NCBI GenBank assembly: GCA_949130495.1 | Contig: OX422220.1 | Coordinates: 124,991,810 to 125,055,809, forward strand | DNA length: 64,000 nucleotides | Direction: 5' to 3' | DNA from: Sambucus nigra | Lineage: Eukaryota; Streptophyta; Magnoliopsida; Dipsacales; Adoxaceae | Shown here: in pieces, positions 1 to 10,379 of the stretch | Layout of the letters: every line of letters starts with the position of its first letter | Numbering within the stretch: the stretch's first letter is position 1 | Program-made: the position numbers and the translations under genes | The notes under the pieces: generated by a model | What the model saw: the letters and a program-made list of their open reading frames with translations, nothing else | Databases searched by the model: none | What the model was told of the DNA's origin: nothing

Positions 1-721
1 AAGTTTACACACATCCTCCACCTCCCATTACCTTTAGGAACTATGATAACATTAGACATCCACTCAGGGTATATAACTTCTCTAATAAACTCAACTTCTT
101 TAAGATTTTAAACCTTGTCTCTGATGACTTCATCCTTCTCTCTTGACTATATCCTTTTCTCTGCTTAATGGGCTTGGCATCCTCTACAACATTGAGTTTA
201 TGACACATAATCTCACGATCAACACCTAGCATATCTGCATGGCTTCAGGCAAAGATTCTTCGTCTCTTCCATAATAGCTTCACTAGCTCCTCCTTGATAT
301 CAGGCTTTAGGGTTTTTCCAACTTATATGGTTTTTTTTGGCTCATCCTCATTGAGGGAGATGGATTCTACCTCCTCCGTAGCCTCTCCCCTTTTGAGCTT
401 TGTTTCATCTCTGGGATCAAGGGTGACAATATTGTGAGTGGTTGCTGACCTCTTATGAGCCCCTCTCTGTTCTTCAGAATTGAAATAGTATTCACATACC
501 GAGGTTTAGTCACCTTAAACTTCCCCTATTCCACAGGGAGTCAGGAAATTTTGCATTTAGTGGAATTTTGAAGGCACGACCTTAAATTCCTTGGGGTCCA
601 CTCGACCCATGATGAGGTTGTAGGAGGAGAAAACATTTTCATTCATCACAAAGAAATTGATTTTTCGGGTCAACCTTTTAGGCCATTCATCTCCCATTCT
701 CACATCCATCTCATACATTCC
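1..721 (-). pseudogene. Element A pol remnant: protease-RT linker and start of reverse transcriptase
   Basis: Two minus-strand pieces match D at 45,790-46,470. Positions 557-721 encode the segment with MNENVFSSYNLIMGRV, which follows the retropepsin in these elements. Positions 41-232 encode the segment with HKLNVVEDAKPIKQRK that leads into the RT fingers. Stops and shifts separate them. The protein is cut on the 5' side by the insertion of B at 722. The RT catalytic box would lie left of the window, so activity of this copy cannot be judged from this end. Confidence 0.8.
717..721. repeat. Target-site duplication of element B, left copy (ATTCC)
   Basis: ATTCC lies directly before the TG that opens the left LTR of B and recurs at 8,951-8,955 directly after the CA that closes the right LTR. 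Removing B and one ATTCC restores the local order seen in the related element D. Confidence 0.93.
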
Positions 722-1539
722 TGATAAGCACCCAAAACTGTACAATTTATACCCCAAATAGACTTACTTTAGTTGCTATTTCTCGACAATATGGGTCTTA
801 TGTGCTTAAATGTTTATTATGCAGGCCGAATGCAAGTTGCGGTGTTCAAACGCGTATTTCAAGGCAATTGTGCATTTTATGGAGCTAAATACCTCTCCAG
901 TACCCTAACCCGAGCCTAAACCTAGCCCAAACTTACCTCAAGCCCGTGTGTGTTTTATTTGTGTCATTTTTTTTTTAGATTTTTAGTTTGAGTTATTTTT
1001 ATTTTTAGGATTTATTTTAGATTTATTTAATATTTTCTAGATTTATTTTCTATTTTATTTTTATTAATATATTTTTATTTATATTGATTTTTATTAGTCT
1101 TTAGTTTTAGTTTTATTAGGATTACTTTTTAGGAGTTTGTTTTTAGTTTATTATATTTTTTTTAGGACTTTAATTTTCATTTAGGTTTTTCATTTTTTTA
1201 TTTCTTTTGTCTTATTATTTTAGTTTTTTTTAATAGCTTAGGATTTTATTTTTAGTTTTAATATTTTTATTTTTTTAGTTCGTTTTATTTTTTAAGTTAG
1301 AGTTTTATTTTAATTAGTTTTAGTTTTTTTTTTAGGAGTCCAAATTACACACATACACACCCACCTCTCCTGCACACACACTCACCCAAACTTTTCCTCA
1401 CCCACATCAATTACCCTATACCCTCACCCATCAAAACACTCCCTTCATCTTCTTCCCCACCAAATTTTTCTCTCTTCTCACCCAACCTCCATTAACACTA
1501 CACCCATCTTACTCTCTCTCCTAACCACCCATGCCAACC

Positions 1540-1830
1540 CATTTCCTTCTTCAATCTAAACCCATCTCGCCCTGTCCCTTACCCCGACCTGTCCCGACCC
1601 CACCTGCCGACGTCAGCTCGCCGACGTTCAGCCCTGCGCCCGCCAAACCGGAACCCGCTGCTACTCCCTCATTCCCGCGGCGTTCCCCGCGACCTCCGGC
1701 CAGCCCCAGCCTCTGAACCGCCTAAACCAACTCCGGTCCCTCCCTCTCTCCGATCCGCCGACGGACCAACTACTGAAACCCCTTCGTCCAGCCTCCGACG
1801 ACCACCTCCACCAGCACCTGCGCCGGCGAC
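1540..1830. other. GC- and CpG-rich island inside the left LTR of B
   Basis: Within an AT-rich LTR this stretch is dense in CG dinucleotides (for example GCCGACGTCAGCTCGCCGAC). It can be read as a proline-rich 61-residue ORF at 1,531-1,716. The same ORF, unchanged in amino-acid sequence, is in the right LTR, but this follows from overall LTR identity and is no proof of coding. It may be captured host DNA or a promoter-like region. Confidence 0.6.
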
Positions 1831-2212
1831 ATCCTTCTCAGACCCATTTGTCCAACCCAAATCCATTTTAAAGTATCCAACCAAAACCAAAACCCACACC
1901 CATTTTCAAGAAAAACCCATTTTTAATGCCGAAGACCCACTTTCTAACCCATTTCCCATTTCTCCTAAGTCACGATTTTTCCACCTGCTATATCCCTAGC
2001 CAACAAAACCAAAAATAAAACAATTACCCATGTGGCATAAAACCATTTAACCAACTTGAACCTTTTAACCACTTTACCTATTACCCAAAAATACCCTTTC
2101 ACCAAATCAGTTTTTATTCTCAAATCACCTCACTCCCTCTACCCCCATGACCTCACCCAAAACACATGCACCTCTAGCCAATTTCCAATTATGCCCCTTA
2201 GCTCCATTTGAA

Positions 2213-2220
2213 TATAAAAG
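2213..2220 (+). promoter_or_regulatory. TATA box in left LTR of B
   Basis: TATAAAAG sits in the middle part of the LTR, followed by a purine-rich leader (AGAGGAGGATAAAAGAAG). The same motif is in the right LTR. It is the best candidate for the RNA polymerase II promoter that defines the U3/R border. Confidence 0.65.
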
Positions 2221-3297
2221 AAGACCATGCTCTTTCAAAGAGGAGGATAAAAGAAGAGCTTTGTAGAGAGAAAATTCTAGAGAGAGATACGTTAGGGTAG
2301 AAAATAAATTAGGTAGAATATTTTTGTAAATAATTTTATTTTTATCTTTTTAGATATTTGTGAGAGATTAATTGTTGAGCAATTCAAATGAGTATTTGTA
2401 TGTAATTGAATATGGTGGAAAGCTCATTTGGAATAGATGTTGATCAATTTCAATGGAGGATTAGAGTCCAATTTTGCAAATTAAGGAGACTTGTTTGAAG
2501 ATTTGTCCTCTTACCCTTCTATTTTATTTGTTTATGCCTTTGATTATTAATTTGTCATATTTCATACCATGTTAGGCTAAATCCCCTTTCAAGGGGTGGG
2601 GTGAAACCCTTATTTGATATTATTTTAGTTTAATTAGTTTGCTTACTTGAAATTTCCCTTTGAATGTTAAATTTGATCCCTCACCCTTAGATTTACGCCT
2701 CGAGAGAGGGTAAATGGTTTTCGAGAGAAAATCAAAATTCTAGTGATAATACCCATTTTAGATTCGAACTAGAGATAGAGATTTCTTAAGTGGGGTATTA
2801 TCACTTGAATTTCAACTCTAAATTTAATTTCTATGATTGACATAAATTTTAATTGATCGATCCTAGCGGGTGATTAATTAAAAGGAGTGTTGATCTAATT
2901 TTCTAGAGTTGTGAGGTGTTAATTTTAATTTTCTAAAAGATTACTATTCTAATTACATTTGCAACGAGAGTTGGTTTGTAATTTTAATATTAATTTGGGA
3001 GAATTCAAATAATTGAATTAATTAATTAGAATAATTAAAATTTGTGGTGTAATCCCACTCCTTGATTGTTCTCACAATTATTTTTCCTCACTTTATCTTT
3101 TATTTTAGTGTTAGACTTTATTTTTCATTTTAGTAAATTTCTAGTTAGTTATTTTCATTTAGTTTAGTTTAGTTTAGATCTCACCTCACCCAATTGTTTT
3201 AATATTAAAAAAGCTAAAAAAATTAGAAAAGTGAAAAAGCACAAAAAGAAAATAAATAGTGAATTACATTTGAATTTGTTCCATTTTCTTTACTCCC

Positions 3298-3419
3298 GAG
3301 ATATCCAAAAGTATGCCCGAGCTTTTACCTTATGCCCCAATTGCCTATGTCTCTTACATGACCATATCTGTTAGGTTCGCTCCGCTACGAGTGCTCACCC
3401 ATTTCCCGAGATAGAATCC
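3298..3419 (+). other. Leader of B internal region, primer-binding site absent
   Basis: Directly after the point where the left LTR stops matching there is no sequence complementary to a plant tRNA 3' end: neither the tRNA-Asp type seen in F nor the tRNA-iMet type seen in the 13-20 kb array. The simplest reading is one deletion that removed the LTR end, the primer site and part of the leader. Confidence 0.6.
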
Positions 3420-4187
3420 ATGATAGTTTCTAACTATCCGGATATGGATGATATCCCACCATGCATGGCTCCCATTGAGCCTGATATTTCTAGTGAGCCC
3501 TCTATCTTAGAGATTGATGCCTCGTCTTACCCACCCACCCCATTTACCGATGCTACTATTATGGAGAAGTTGATCACTCCATCTTTAGAAACCACACTCC
3601 CTTGTGAGTATTCCTTTACTCCTCCCAATGAGTGTGTGTCTCCCACGCTTGAGTTGGATCATCTTCCTCCACCATTTATCCCACCCGATACACCATTTGT
3701 CCCACCCGACCCACCCATTATCCTTTCTACGCCACCACCTGGTTTGGATCTTGATTTTAAACATTTAATATTTCCATCTACATTTTTAGATCCTCACTTG
3801 AAACCATCCACCCTCTACGAGAGTATTTTTGGTGCTAGTCTCTACCACCGTGACATCGAGCTTATTCCTCCATGCCCGCCACTCTCTTGTGGTATTGATT
3901 TTTCTCAACAGCTCCCTGGCGTGTCACGGCGCGACCATTATCATCGCCCATTTATAGAACGGTCGTGTAATTTCTATGAGGCCCATACCATTACGCTTTT
4001 CAAACCATTTTGCCTCCCTCACCAATTGGAGCACCATTCTTATAGGGTCCTAGTTGCCCTCACATTTACGCTCAACAAGGCCCGTGATCGATACCTATTC
4101 ACCCTCACCTTTACCCTTTTTCCCACCCGCCCTTGGTCCACCGATGCTTTGCATCGCGTGATGCACTTTGCTATACAAGTGCATTGA
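3420..4187 (+). CDS. Proline-rich 255-residue protein of non-autonomous LTR element B, function unknown
   Basis: This is the only sizeable ORF in B, open for 255 codons. The N-terminal half is acidic and rich in proline and serine, with repeats such as FIPPDTPFVPPDPP. The C-terminal half is richer in aromatic and basic residues. I see no zinc knuckle, retropepsin, RT or membrane segment. It occupies the place of gag. The segment TPFTDATIMEKL recalls TPFTDKDTLLEL in the broken ORF of element F, so the two may be distant relatives, but the match is short. The leader upstream is deleted, so the start at 3,420 is only the first ATG in frame and the original protein may have been longer. Confidence 0.5.
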   Translation: MIVSNYPDMDDIPPCMAPIEPDISSEPSILEIDASSYPPTPFTDATIMEKLITPSLETTLPCEYSFTPPNECVSPTLELDHLPPPFIPPDTPFVPPDPPIILSTPPPGLDLDFKHLIFPSTFLDPHLKPSTLYESIFGASLYHRDIELIPPCPPLSCGIDFSQQLPGVSRRDHYHRPFIERSCNFYEAHTITLFKPFCLPHQLEHHSYRVLVALTFTLNKARDRYLFTLTFTLFPTRPWSTDALHRVMHFAIQVH

Positions 4188-4228
4188 CACTTTTAGCCTG
4201 TTTGCAACAAGATTGGAGCTTTAGTCTT

Positions 4229-4252
4229 GTTTGGGGGTGATCTTCATCACCC
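4229..4252 (+). other. PPT-like motif with 7-bp hairpin in B (first copy)
   Basis: GTTTGGGGGTGA is followed by its own complement: GGGTGAT, loop CTTC, ATCACCC. Similar G-rich motifs followed by a C-rich partner recur at 4,379-4,405 and at the true polypurine tract at 6,221. Confidence 0.55.
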
Positions 4253-4378
4253 AATTTTTCTGCCACCCCGCGCCATCATAGATCCTATCCTTAGGGTGAG
4301 ATTCCATCGGTCTAGCTGAAGACGTTAAACTTAGCGCTACCGGGAGGCAGCCCGCGTTTCTTGTACTAGTCTCATCCT

Positions 4379-4405
4379 GTTTGGGGGTGGTGTTTCACAT
4401 CACCC
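4379..4405 (+). other. PPT-like motif with hairpin in B (second copy)
   Basis: GTTTGGGGGTGGTG is followed by CATCACCC, which pairs with GGGTGGTG with one wobble. It has the same layout as the motif about 150 bp upstream and could be an internal polypurine tract or a structured RNA signal. Confidence 0.5.
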
Positions 4406-5349
4406 TATGCTTTATCATGCTTATAGACTTGTACATCTTTTATTCAGGTTTATTATTGGCTACATCTGTCCACTTCATTAGCGGTTCATTCTGGTAATCT
4501 CTTTCCTACCTAATGCTCTCAATTTTAAATATCATTTTACTTAACATCGAGGACGATGATCCTTTTTATTTGTGGGTGGGGAATTTTATCAAAATCGTGC
4601 CTCTTTTGAAAAATTTTGATTGTTGAACCTGATTTTTAAAATTTTGCGCAGTTTCTTTCATCTTACTCATTGATGTGAATTTTCAATCATCCATCTTTTA
4701 AAGTCTAGGAATCAAGATAGAGAATATTTTTTCTAAACAGCTTATGTAATACATACCAAGGCATTTTGCACCAGGAATTTCTAGACTCAACAAAAATTTG
4801 CGCACTTATCACGTCATTACGTTTAGAGTTGAAGAGTATTATAATTCTAAAGAGAACCTTAAGGATCACTAGTAGAGATTTTAGCCCGTGAGATTTGTGC
4901 CTTTCACCCTTTTAGAGTGTTTTACGCAATCTCCGAGTCACAAGTTGATTCAACTTTCTTTGGGTCCGCACTTAAATTGTTGTATGATCTCATTTTCTTT
5001 CATAAAAATTTGGCCTGATCACTGAGAATGACATCTTTTTCGAGTTGTAAGAAACACGTGTCTTAAAATTTGTCACGAATACTAGATTTTCATCCATACA
5101 TTTACCACCTTTCCATACATCATTTCCCATTCACTTCACCCATTACATTCCCATGCTTTTCCATATTCCCATATATTTCCCCACACCATCACCTATCATC
5201 TCCATATCATCTTCCATCATTTCAAATAAAAGAGTGTGATTTCAAAATATAAATGTCTTAAGTGTTGGTTTGAAAAGTGAGAGAAAAACAAAAAGAAAAA
5301 AAAAAGAAAAGAAAATAAAATGGAAAAAAAAAGAAAAATAGCAAATTAT

Positions 5350-5380
<31 letters not shown>

Positions 5381-6220
5381 GAAAAGAAAAGAAAGAGAGT
5401 TTGTAGTTAGTTTTTAAATAAAGACATTTGTGCCTAAAGTATAGTACACTCTTCTCGCTCATCCATCATATCATCACCCCATCCTATTTCACTATCACCA
5501 TTCTACCTCATATCAACATATCCCATTTCATTTTACCCTCACCCATATCATCCATATGTTCCCCTAGGTGTTCGGGCAAATGAAAGTCGACGTGGTGAAT
5601 AACTCGACGTTCTCACTATAGTGATTAGCATTTCTTTCATGAGATCAAATTTCTTTCTAATTGTTCGTTCTTTCTTATGCGTGCGTGAGACATTTGAACT
5701 TGCTTACATTTACTCACCTCCTCACACACAAGAGCGATACACTTACCCTAATATCGAGAGTTCGTTTGAGAGTGATATATCCGTGAGATTTGAGGTTGAA
5801 GCGTTGATTCCGACAAGGCAATCTAGGAATTACTCTTATGATACTCAACCCGTTTTGACTGATTCACACTACACACGTTGAGTTCTAGGAAGGATGCGCC
5901 TTGAGTATTTACTTAGCTTAAACTTTTTACACATTCTAGCTTGTATTTCTGATTTCATTTTTCTTGTGATGGATTGTGCGATTATTCTATGTCTAATAAG
6001 AGATTGACTGCTTTTCAATAAATTTTTGCAAATAAGAATTTTGTGGGTATATTCCCTGCAAACCCTCACGAGACACAACTCGTCCTGTAGGGCAACCTAT
6101 AGGTTTAAAGGCTTGTTGCACATGCTAAGTGTAATCGCAAGTGCCCGCGAAAGTGGTACACTTTTGGTTTCTTATCTTTCTCTTTCTCTCTATCTTATTG
6201 CTCGAGGACTAGCAATGCTC
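4406..6220 (+). other. Non-coding 3' part of B internal region
   Basis: No credible gene is visible. Landmarks are a motif CATCGAGGACGATG near 4,546, also present in similar form in F near 63,748; a run of A and G from 5,281 to 5,395; and short CT-rich tracts. An 86-codon ORF at 5,621-5,881 and a few shorter ones show no recognisable motif. A long non-coding tail before the 3' LTR is common in non-autonomous plant LTR elements. Confidence 0.6.
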
Positions 6221-6235
6221 TGTTTGGGGGTGGTG
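6221..6235 (+). promoter_or_regulatory. Polypurine tract of element B
   Basis: TGTTTGGGGGTGGTG abuts the TGATAAGCACCC that opens the right LTR. This is the position where plus-strand DNA synthesis is primed in LTR retrotransposons. Confidence 0.8.
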
Positions 6236-7064
6236 TGATAAGCACCCAAAACTGTACAATTTATACCCCAAATTGACGTACTTTAGTTGCTATTTCTTGA
6301 CAATATGGGTCTTATGTGCTTAAATGTTTATTATGCAGGCCGAATGCAAGTTGCGGTGTTCAAACGCGTATTTCAAGGCAATTGTGCATTTTATGGAGCT
6401 AAATACTCTCCAGTACCCTAACCCGAGCCTAAACCTAGCCCAAACTTACCTCAAGCCCGTGTGTGTTTTATTTGTGTCATTTTATTATTTTTTTAGATTT
6501 TTAGTTTGAGTTATTTTTATTTTTAGGATTTATTTTAGATTTATTTAATATTTTCTAGATTTATTTTCTATTTTTCTATTTTATTTTTATTAATATATTT
6601 TTATTTATATTGATTTTTATTAGTCTTCAGTTTTAGTTTTATTAGGATTACTTTTTAGGAGTTTGTTTTTAGTTAATTATATTTTTTTTAGGACTTTAAT
6701 TTTCATTTAGGTTTTTCATTTTTTTATTTCTTTTGTCTTATTATTTTAGTTTTTTTTAATAGCTTAGGATTTTATTTTTAGTTTTAATATTTATATTTTT
6801 TTTATTTCGTTTTATTTTTTAAGTTAGAGTTTTGTTTTAATTAGTTTTAGTTTTTTTTAGGAGTCCAAATTACACACATACACACCCACCTATCCTACAC
6901 ACACACTCACCCAAACTCTTCCTCACCCACATCAATTACCCTATACCCTCACCCATCAAAACACTCCCTTCATCTTCTTCCCCACCAAATTTTTCTCTCT
7001 CCTCACCCAACCTCCATTAACACTACACCCATCTTACTCTCTCTCCTAACCACCCATGCCAACC

Positions 7065-7355
7065 CATTTCCTTCTTCAATCTAAACCCATCTCGCCCTGT
7101 CCCTTACCCCGACCTGTCCCGACCCCACCTGCCGACGTCAGCTCGCCGACGTTCAGCCCTGCGCCCGCCAAACCGGAACCCGCTGCTACTCCCTCATTCC
7201 CGCGGCGTTCCCCGCGACCTCCGGCCAGCCCCAGCCTCTGAACCGCCTAAACCAACTCCGGTCCCTCCCTCTCTCCGATCCGCCGACGGATCAACTACTG
7301 AAACCCCTCCGTCCAGCCTCCGACGATCACCTCCACCAGCACCTGCGCCGGCGAC
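7065..7355. other. GC- and CpG-rich island inside the right LTR of B
   Basis: Counterpart of the island at about 1,540-1,830, with only a few base differences. Its high CpG content stands out from the surrounding AT-rich, CpG-poor DNA. Confidence 0.6.
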
Positions 7356-7737
7356 ATCCTTCTCAGACCCATTTGTCCAACCCAAATCCATTTTAAAGTA
7401 TCCAACCAAAACCAAAACCCACACCCATTTTCAAGCAAAACCCATTTTTATAGCCGAAGACCCACTTTCTAACCCATTTCCCATTTCTCCTAAGTCACGA
7501 TTTTTCCACCTGCTATATCCCTAGCCAACAAAACCAAAAATAAAACAATTACCCATGTGGCATAAAACCATTTAACCAACTTGAACCTTTTAACCACTTT
7601 ACCTATTACCCAAAAATACCCTTTCACCAAATCAGTTTTTATTCTCAAATCACCTCACTCCCTCTACCCCCATGACCTCACCCAAAACACATGCACCTCT
7701 AGCCAATTTCCAATTATGCCCCTTATCTCCATTTGGA

Positions 7738-7745
7738 TATAAAAG
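7738..7745 (+). promoter_or_regulatory. TATA box in right LTR of B
   Basis: TATAAAAG, at the same place as the TATA box at 2,213 in the left LTR. From this copy, transcription would run into element A remnants. Confidence 0.6.
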
Positions 7746-8950
7746 AAGACCATGCTCTTTCAAAGAGGAGGATAAAAGAAGAGCTTTGTAGAGAGAAAAT
7801 TCTAGAGAGATATAGGTTAGAGTAGAAAATAAATTAGGTAGAATATTTTTGTAAATAATTTTATTTTTATTTTTTTAGATATTTGTGAGAGATTAATTGT
7901 TGAGCAATTCAAATGAGTATTTGTATGTAATTGAATATGGTGGAAAGCTCATTTGGAATAGATGTTGATCAATTTCAATGGAGGATTAGAGTCCAATTTT
8001 GCAAATCAAGGAGACTTGTTTGAAGTTTTGTCCTCTTACCCTTCTATTTTATTTGTTTATGCCTTTGATTATTAATTTGTCATATTTCATACCATGTTAG
8101 GCTAAATCCCCTTTCAAGGGGTGGGGTGAAACCCTTATTTGATATTATTTTAGTTTAATTAGTTTGCTTACTTGAAATTTCCCTTTGAATGTTAAATTTG
8201 ATCCCTCACCCTTAGATTTACGCCTCGAGAGAGGGTAAATGATTTTCGAGAGAAAATCAAAATTCTAGTGATAATACCCATTTTAGATTCGAACTAGAGA
8301 TAGAGATTTCTTAAGTGGGGTATTATCACTTGAATTTCAACTCTAAATTTAATTTCTATGATTGACATAAATTTTAATTGATCGATCCTAGCGGGTGATT
8401 AATTAAAAGGAGTGTTGATCTAATTTTCTAGAGTTGTGAGGTGTTAATTTTAATTTTCTAAAAGATTAATATTCTAATTACACTTGCAACGAGAGTTGGT
8501 TTGTAATTTTAATATTAATTTGGGAGATTCAAATAATTGAATTAATTAATTAGAATAATTAAAATTTGTGGTGTAATCCCACTCCTTGATTGTTCTCACA
8601 ATAATTTTTCCTCACTTTATCTTTTATTTTAGTGTTAGACCTTATTTTTCATTTTAGTAAATTTCTAGTTAGTTATTTTCATTTAGTTTAGTTTAGTTTA
8701 GATCTCACCTCACCCAATTGTTTTAATATTAAAAAAGCTAAAAAAAATTAGAAAAGTGAAAAAGCACAAAAAGAAAATAAATAGTGAATTACATTTGAAT
8801 TTGTTCCATTTGCTTTACTCCCTAGAAAGTGGATTGATACCCTTACTTACCTCTACACTTGAGTTTATTATAATTTTGTAGGTATTTGAGGATTTTTGAC
8901 TAACTTGGCTTTCAACAACAACGAACATACGCTCAAAAGTCACGTTATCA

Positions 8951-8955
8951 ATTCC
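8951..8955. repeat. Target-site duplication of element B, right copy (ATTCC)
   Basis: Follows the terminal CA of the right LTR. The bases after it (CAATGG) continue the protease region of element A, as shown by comparison with D at about 45,770. Confidence 0.93.
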
Positions 8956-9365
8956 CAATGGATGGACCTTCTCCCTGCTAAAGCCAATAAAGGGGTGATG
9001 ATAAGGGATAAACCTTGCTCTACTGAGACCCAAGCTCTGGAAATAGGGCCAAACATAACGTCTGCAGAAATTCCCCCATCCACAAGGATCCTTTGAACTT
9101 AACATTCGTGCACCCTTGTGGTGATGACTACAGGGTCATCGTGGGGAGCTAAGATACCCTTGAAATCAAGTCGCGAGAAGTCGACTACAAGTGGGTCCAT
9201 GTCTACCTTCTTTATTTTCTCACGTTTAACCTCTGTTGAAGCCAAGTTCACAACCTCGACTTTGGTCACTACTTTTCCCTCTGCCACATGAGCCTTGCGA
9301 TCAGCAACCTCTGCACCACCTCCTGCTAGTCCCCCATAGATAGTTCTCACACTAAAAGATATCAT
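8956..9365 (-). pseudogene. Element A retropepsin (protease) remnant
   Basis: The minus strand encodes a segment matching D at 45,400-45,790. It begins with GGLAGGGAEVADRK, passes a region with MDPLVVDFSRLDFKG and reaches the active-site region LVDGGISADVMF, where the second residue after the GG is isoleucine and not the usual serine. A frameshift follows directly, after which YFQSLGLSRARFIPYHH continues the fold in another frame. Retropepsin cleaves the Gag-Pol polyprotein. This copy is broken by the shift and by insertion of B. Confidence 0.8.
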
Positions 9366-9369
9366 CTTG

Positions 9370-9900
9370 ACTCTCTTTACTGGGACATATCATCCTTTTG
9401 TGGGAGGTCATGGTCATTTTCATCATCATCAGAGGCATCATTTTTCCTGGCAAGGGTGTCTTCTCGACATTTATCATTTCTTTTCTTTTTGGGGTCGACT
9501 CGGCCTTTCTTTAAAGCTCTTGTATCCACATACTTTCTCAGCTTTCTAGACTTCAACATTTTTTTAATCTCGTCCTTCAGAGCGATACATTTTCCAGTGA
9601 GATGGTCTTAATCTTGATGGAACTCGCATTATAAATTCTTATTTCTCTTATGTGGAGGAGCCCTTAACTTCTCTAGCCATCTCATAGACTTGCCATGCTT
9701 TATCTTGTTGAGGATGTGTTCATAACTCACAGTTAAAGGAGTATAACTTGCAAACTTTTCGTCCGCAACCCTCTTTTTTCCATTATTTTTCTTCTAGAAC
9801 TTCCCACTGCTACTTCCATTCTCATCCTCATATTTTGCAGCCATTTCTTCCTCTGCGTTCATTACCATTCCAGTGGTTGCCACCAGCTCGGCCATAGACT
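9370..9900 (-). pseudogene. Element A nucleocapsid-like and basic/acidic linker remnant
   Basis: The minus-strand piece at 9,377-9,559 encodes LKSRKLRKYV followed by a basic then acidic stretch, equal to the part of D at 45,190-45,350 between the zinc-knuckle-like motif and the protease. Upstream on the same strand are fragments of the CxxHxxxxH region with several stops. The mixed basic and acidic tail is typical of this family. Confidence 0.7.
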
Positions 9901-9910
9901 TAGGAGGGTC

Positions 9911-10366
9911 TTAAGTAAGCTTCCAGAGTAGCTTTCCCTTCTGAAGTCCTCCAATGAGGGATGTCATGACTATACTCTCTTTATAGTCCTCTACCTCTAA
10001 CTTTTCCTTGTTGAACCTCGCGGTATAGTCTCTGAGGCTTTCATTCTTACCTTGCTTTACATAAAGAAAATGGGTCTTCTTCTTCTGAGGCCTTACCCCC
10101 AAACAGAAGTTGTGAATGAATTGGTCGGCCAAACCTTTAAAACTCTTAATCAAATTTTTAGGAAGAGAAGTGAACCAGATATGTGTAGCCCCAGTTAAAG
10201 TGCGTGAGAAAGCTCGACACCTCATCTCATCAAAGATTGAATAAATGTCTACTACATATTGATTTATTTTAATATGATGGACATGGTTGGTACTTCCATC
10301 GTACTTGGGAGACACCACTGGAGGTTTAAATTTGTAAGGGGTTGGGAAGTTGATAATCCTTGCCAC
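9911..10366 (-). pseudogene. Element A Gag capsid core remnant
   Basis: This 151-codon piece is the conserved core of plant Ty3/gypsy Gag. It has PTPYKFKPPVVSPKYDG near its start, HIWFTSLPKNLIKSF in the middle, and LRDYTARFNKEKLEV near its end. It aligns with D at 44,390-44,800 and C at 37,400-37,830. Capsid proteins of this family form the virus-like particle. The piece stays open across the core but is broken on both sides. Confidence 0.85.
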
Positions 10367-10379
10367 AAATGTTGAACCC

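Larger units (their letters stand above)
722..3297 (+). repeat. Left LTR of element B, truncated at its 3' end
   Basis: It matches the right LTR from TGATAAGCACCC up to TTACTCCC at 3,290-3,297 and then stops matching. The last 128 bp found in the right LTR (8,823-8,950), together with the expected primer-binding site, are missing. In order it holds a T-rich first part, CT-rich tracts, a GC-rich island at about 1,540-1,830, a TATA box at 2,213 and an AT-rich transcribed part. Confidence 0.9.
722..8950 (+). mobile_element. Element B: non-autonomous LTR retrotransposon inserted in A
   Basis: The element begins TGATAAGCACCC and ends ACGTTATCA. It is flanked by ATTCC on both sides and carries two long, nearly identical direct repeats. 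The internal region is only about 2.9 kb and encodes one ORF with no protease, RT, RNase H or integrase, so the element must have relied on proteins from another element. By eye the LTRs differ at only about 1-2 % of the sites I compared, so this is one of the youngest insertions here. The right LTR resembles that of element F near its 3' end, and the two share internal layout, which suggests a common lineage. The left LTR lacks its last 128 bp, and no primer-binding site remains. Confidence 0.9.
6236..8950 (+). repeat. Right LTR of element B, full length (2,715 bp)
   Basis: It starts with TG after the polypurine tract and ends with CA before the ATTCC target duplication. It matches the left LTR along that copy's whole length and carries 128 bp more at its 3' end. 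Those last bases (for example CCCTAGAAAGTGGATTGATA) resemble the end of the LTR of element F (CCCTGTGGATTCGATA), which supports a shared lineage. Confidence 0.92.

Noticed and set aside
1531..1716. Proline-rich 61-residue ORF present unchanged in both LTRs of B (also 7,056-7,241)
   Set aside because: Identity follows from the near-identity of the two LTRs. It lies upstream of the TATA box and has no supporting start context or known domain.
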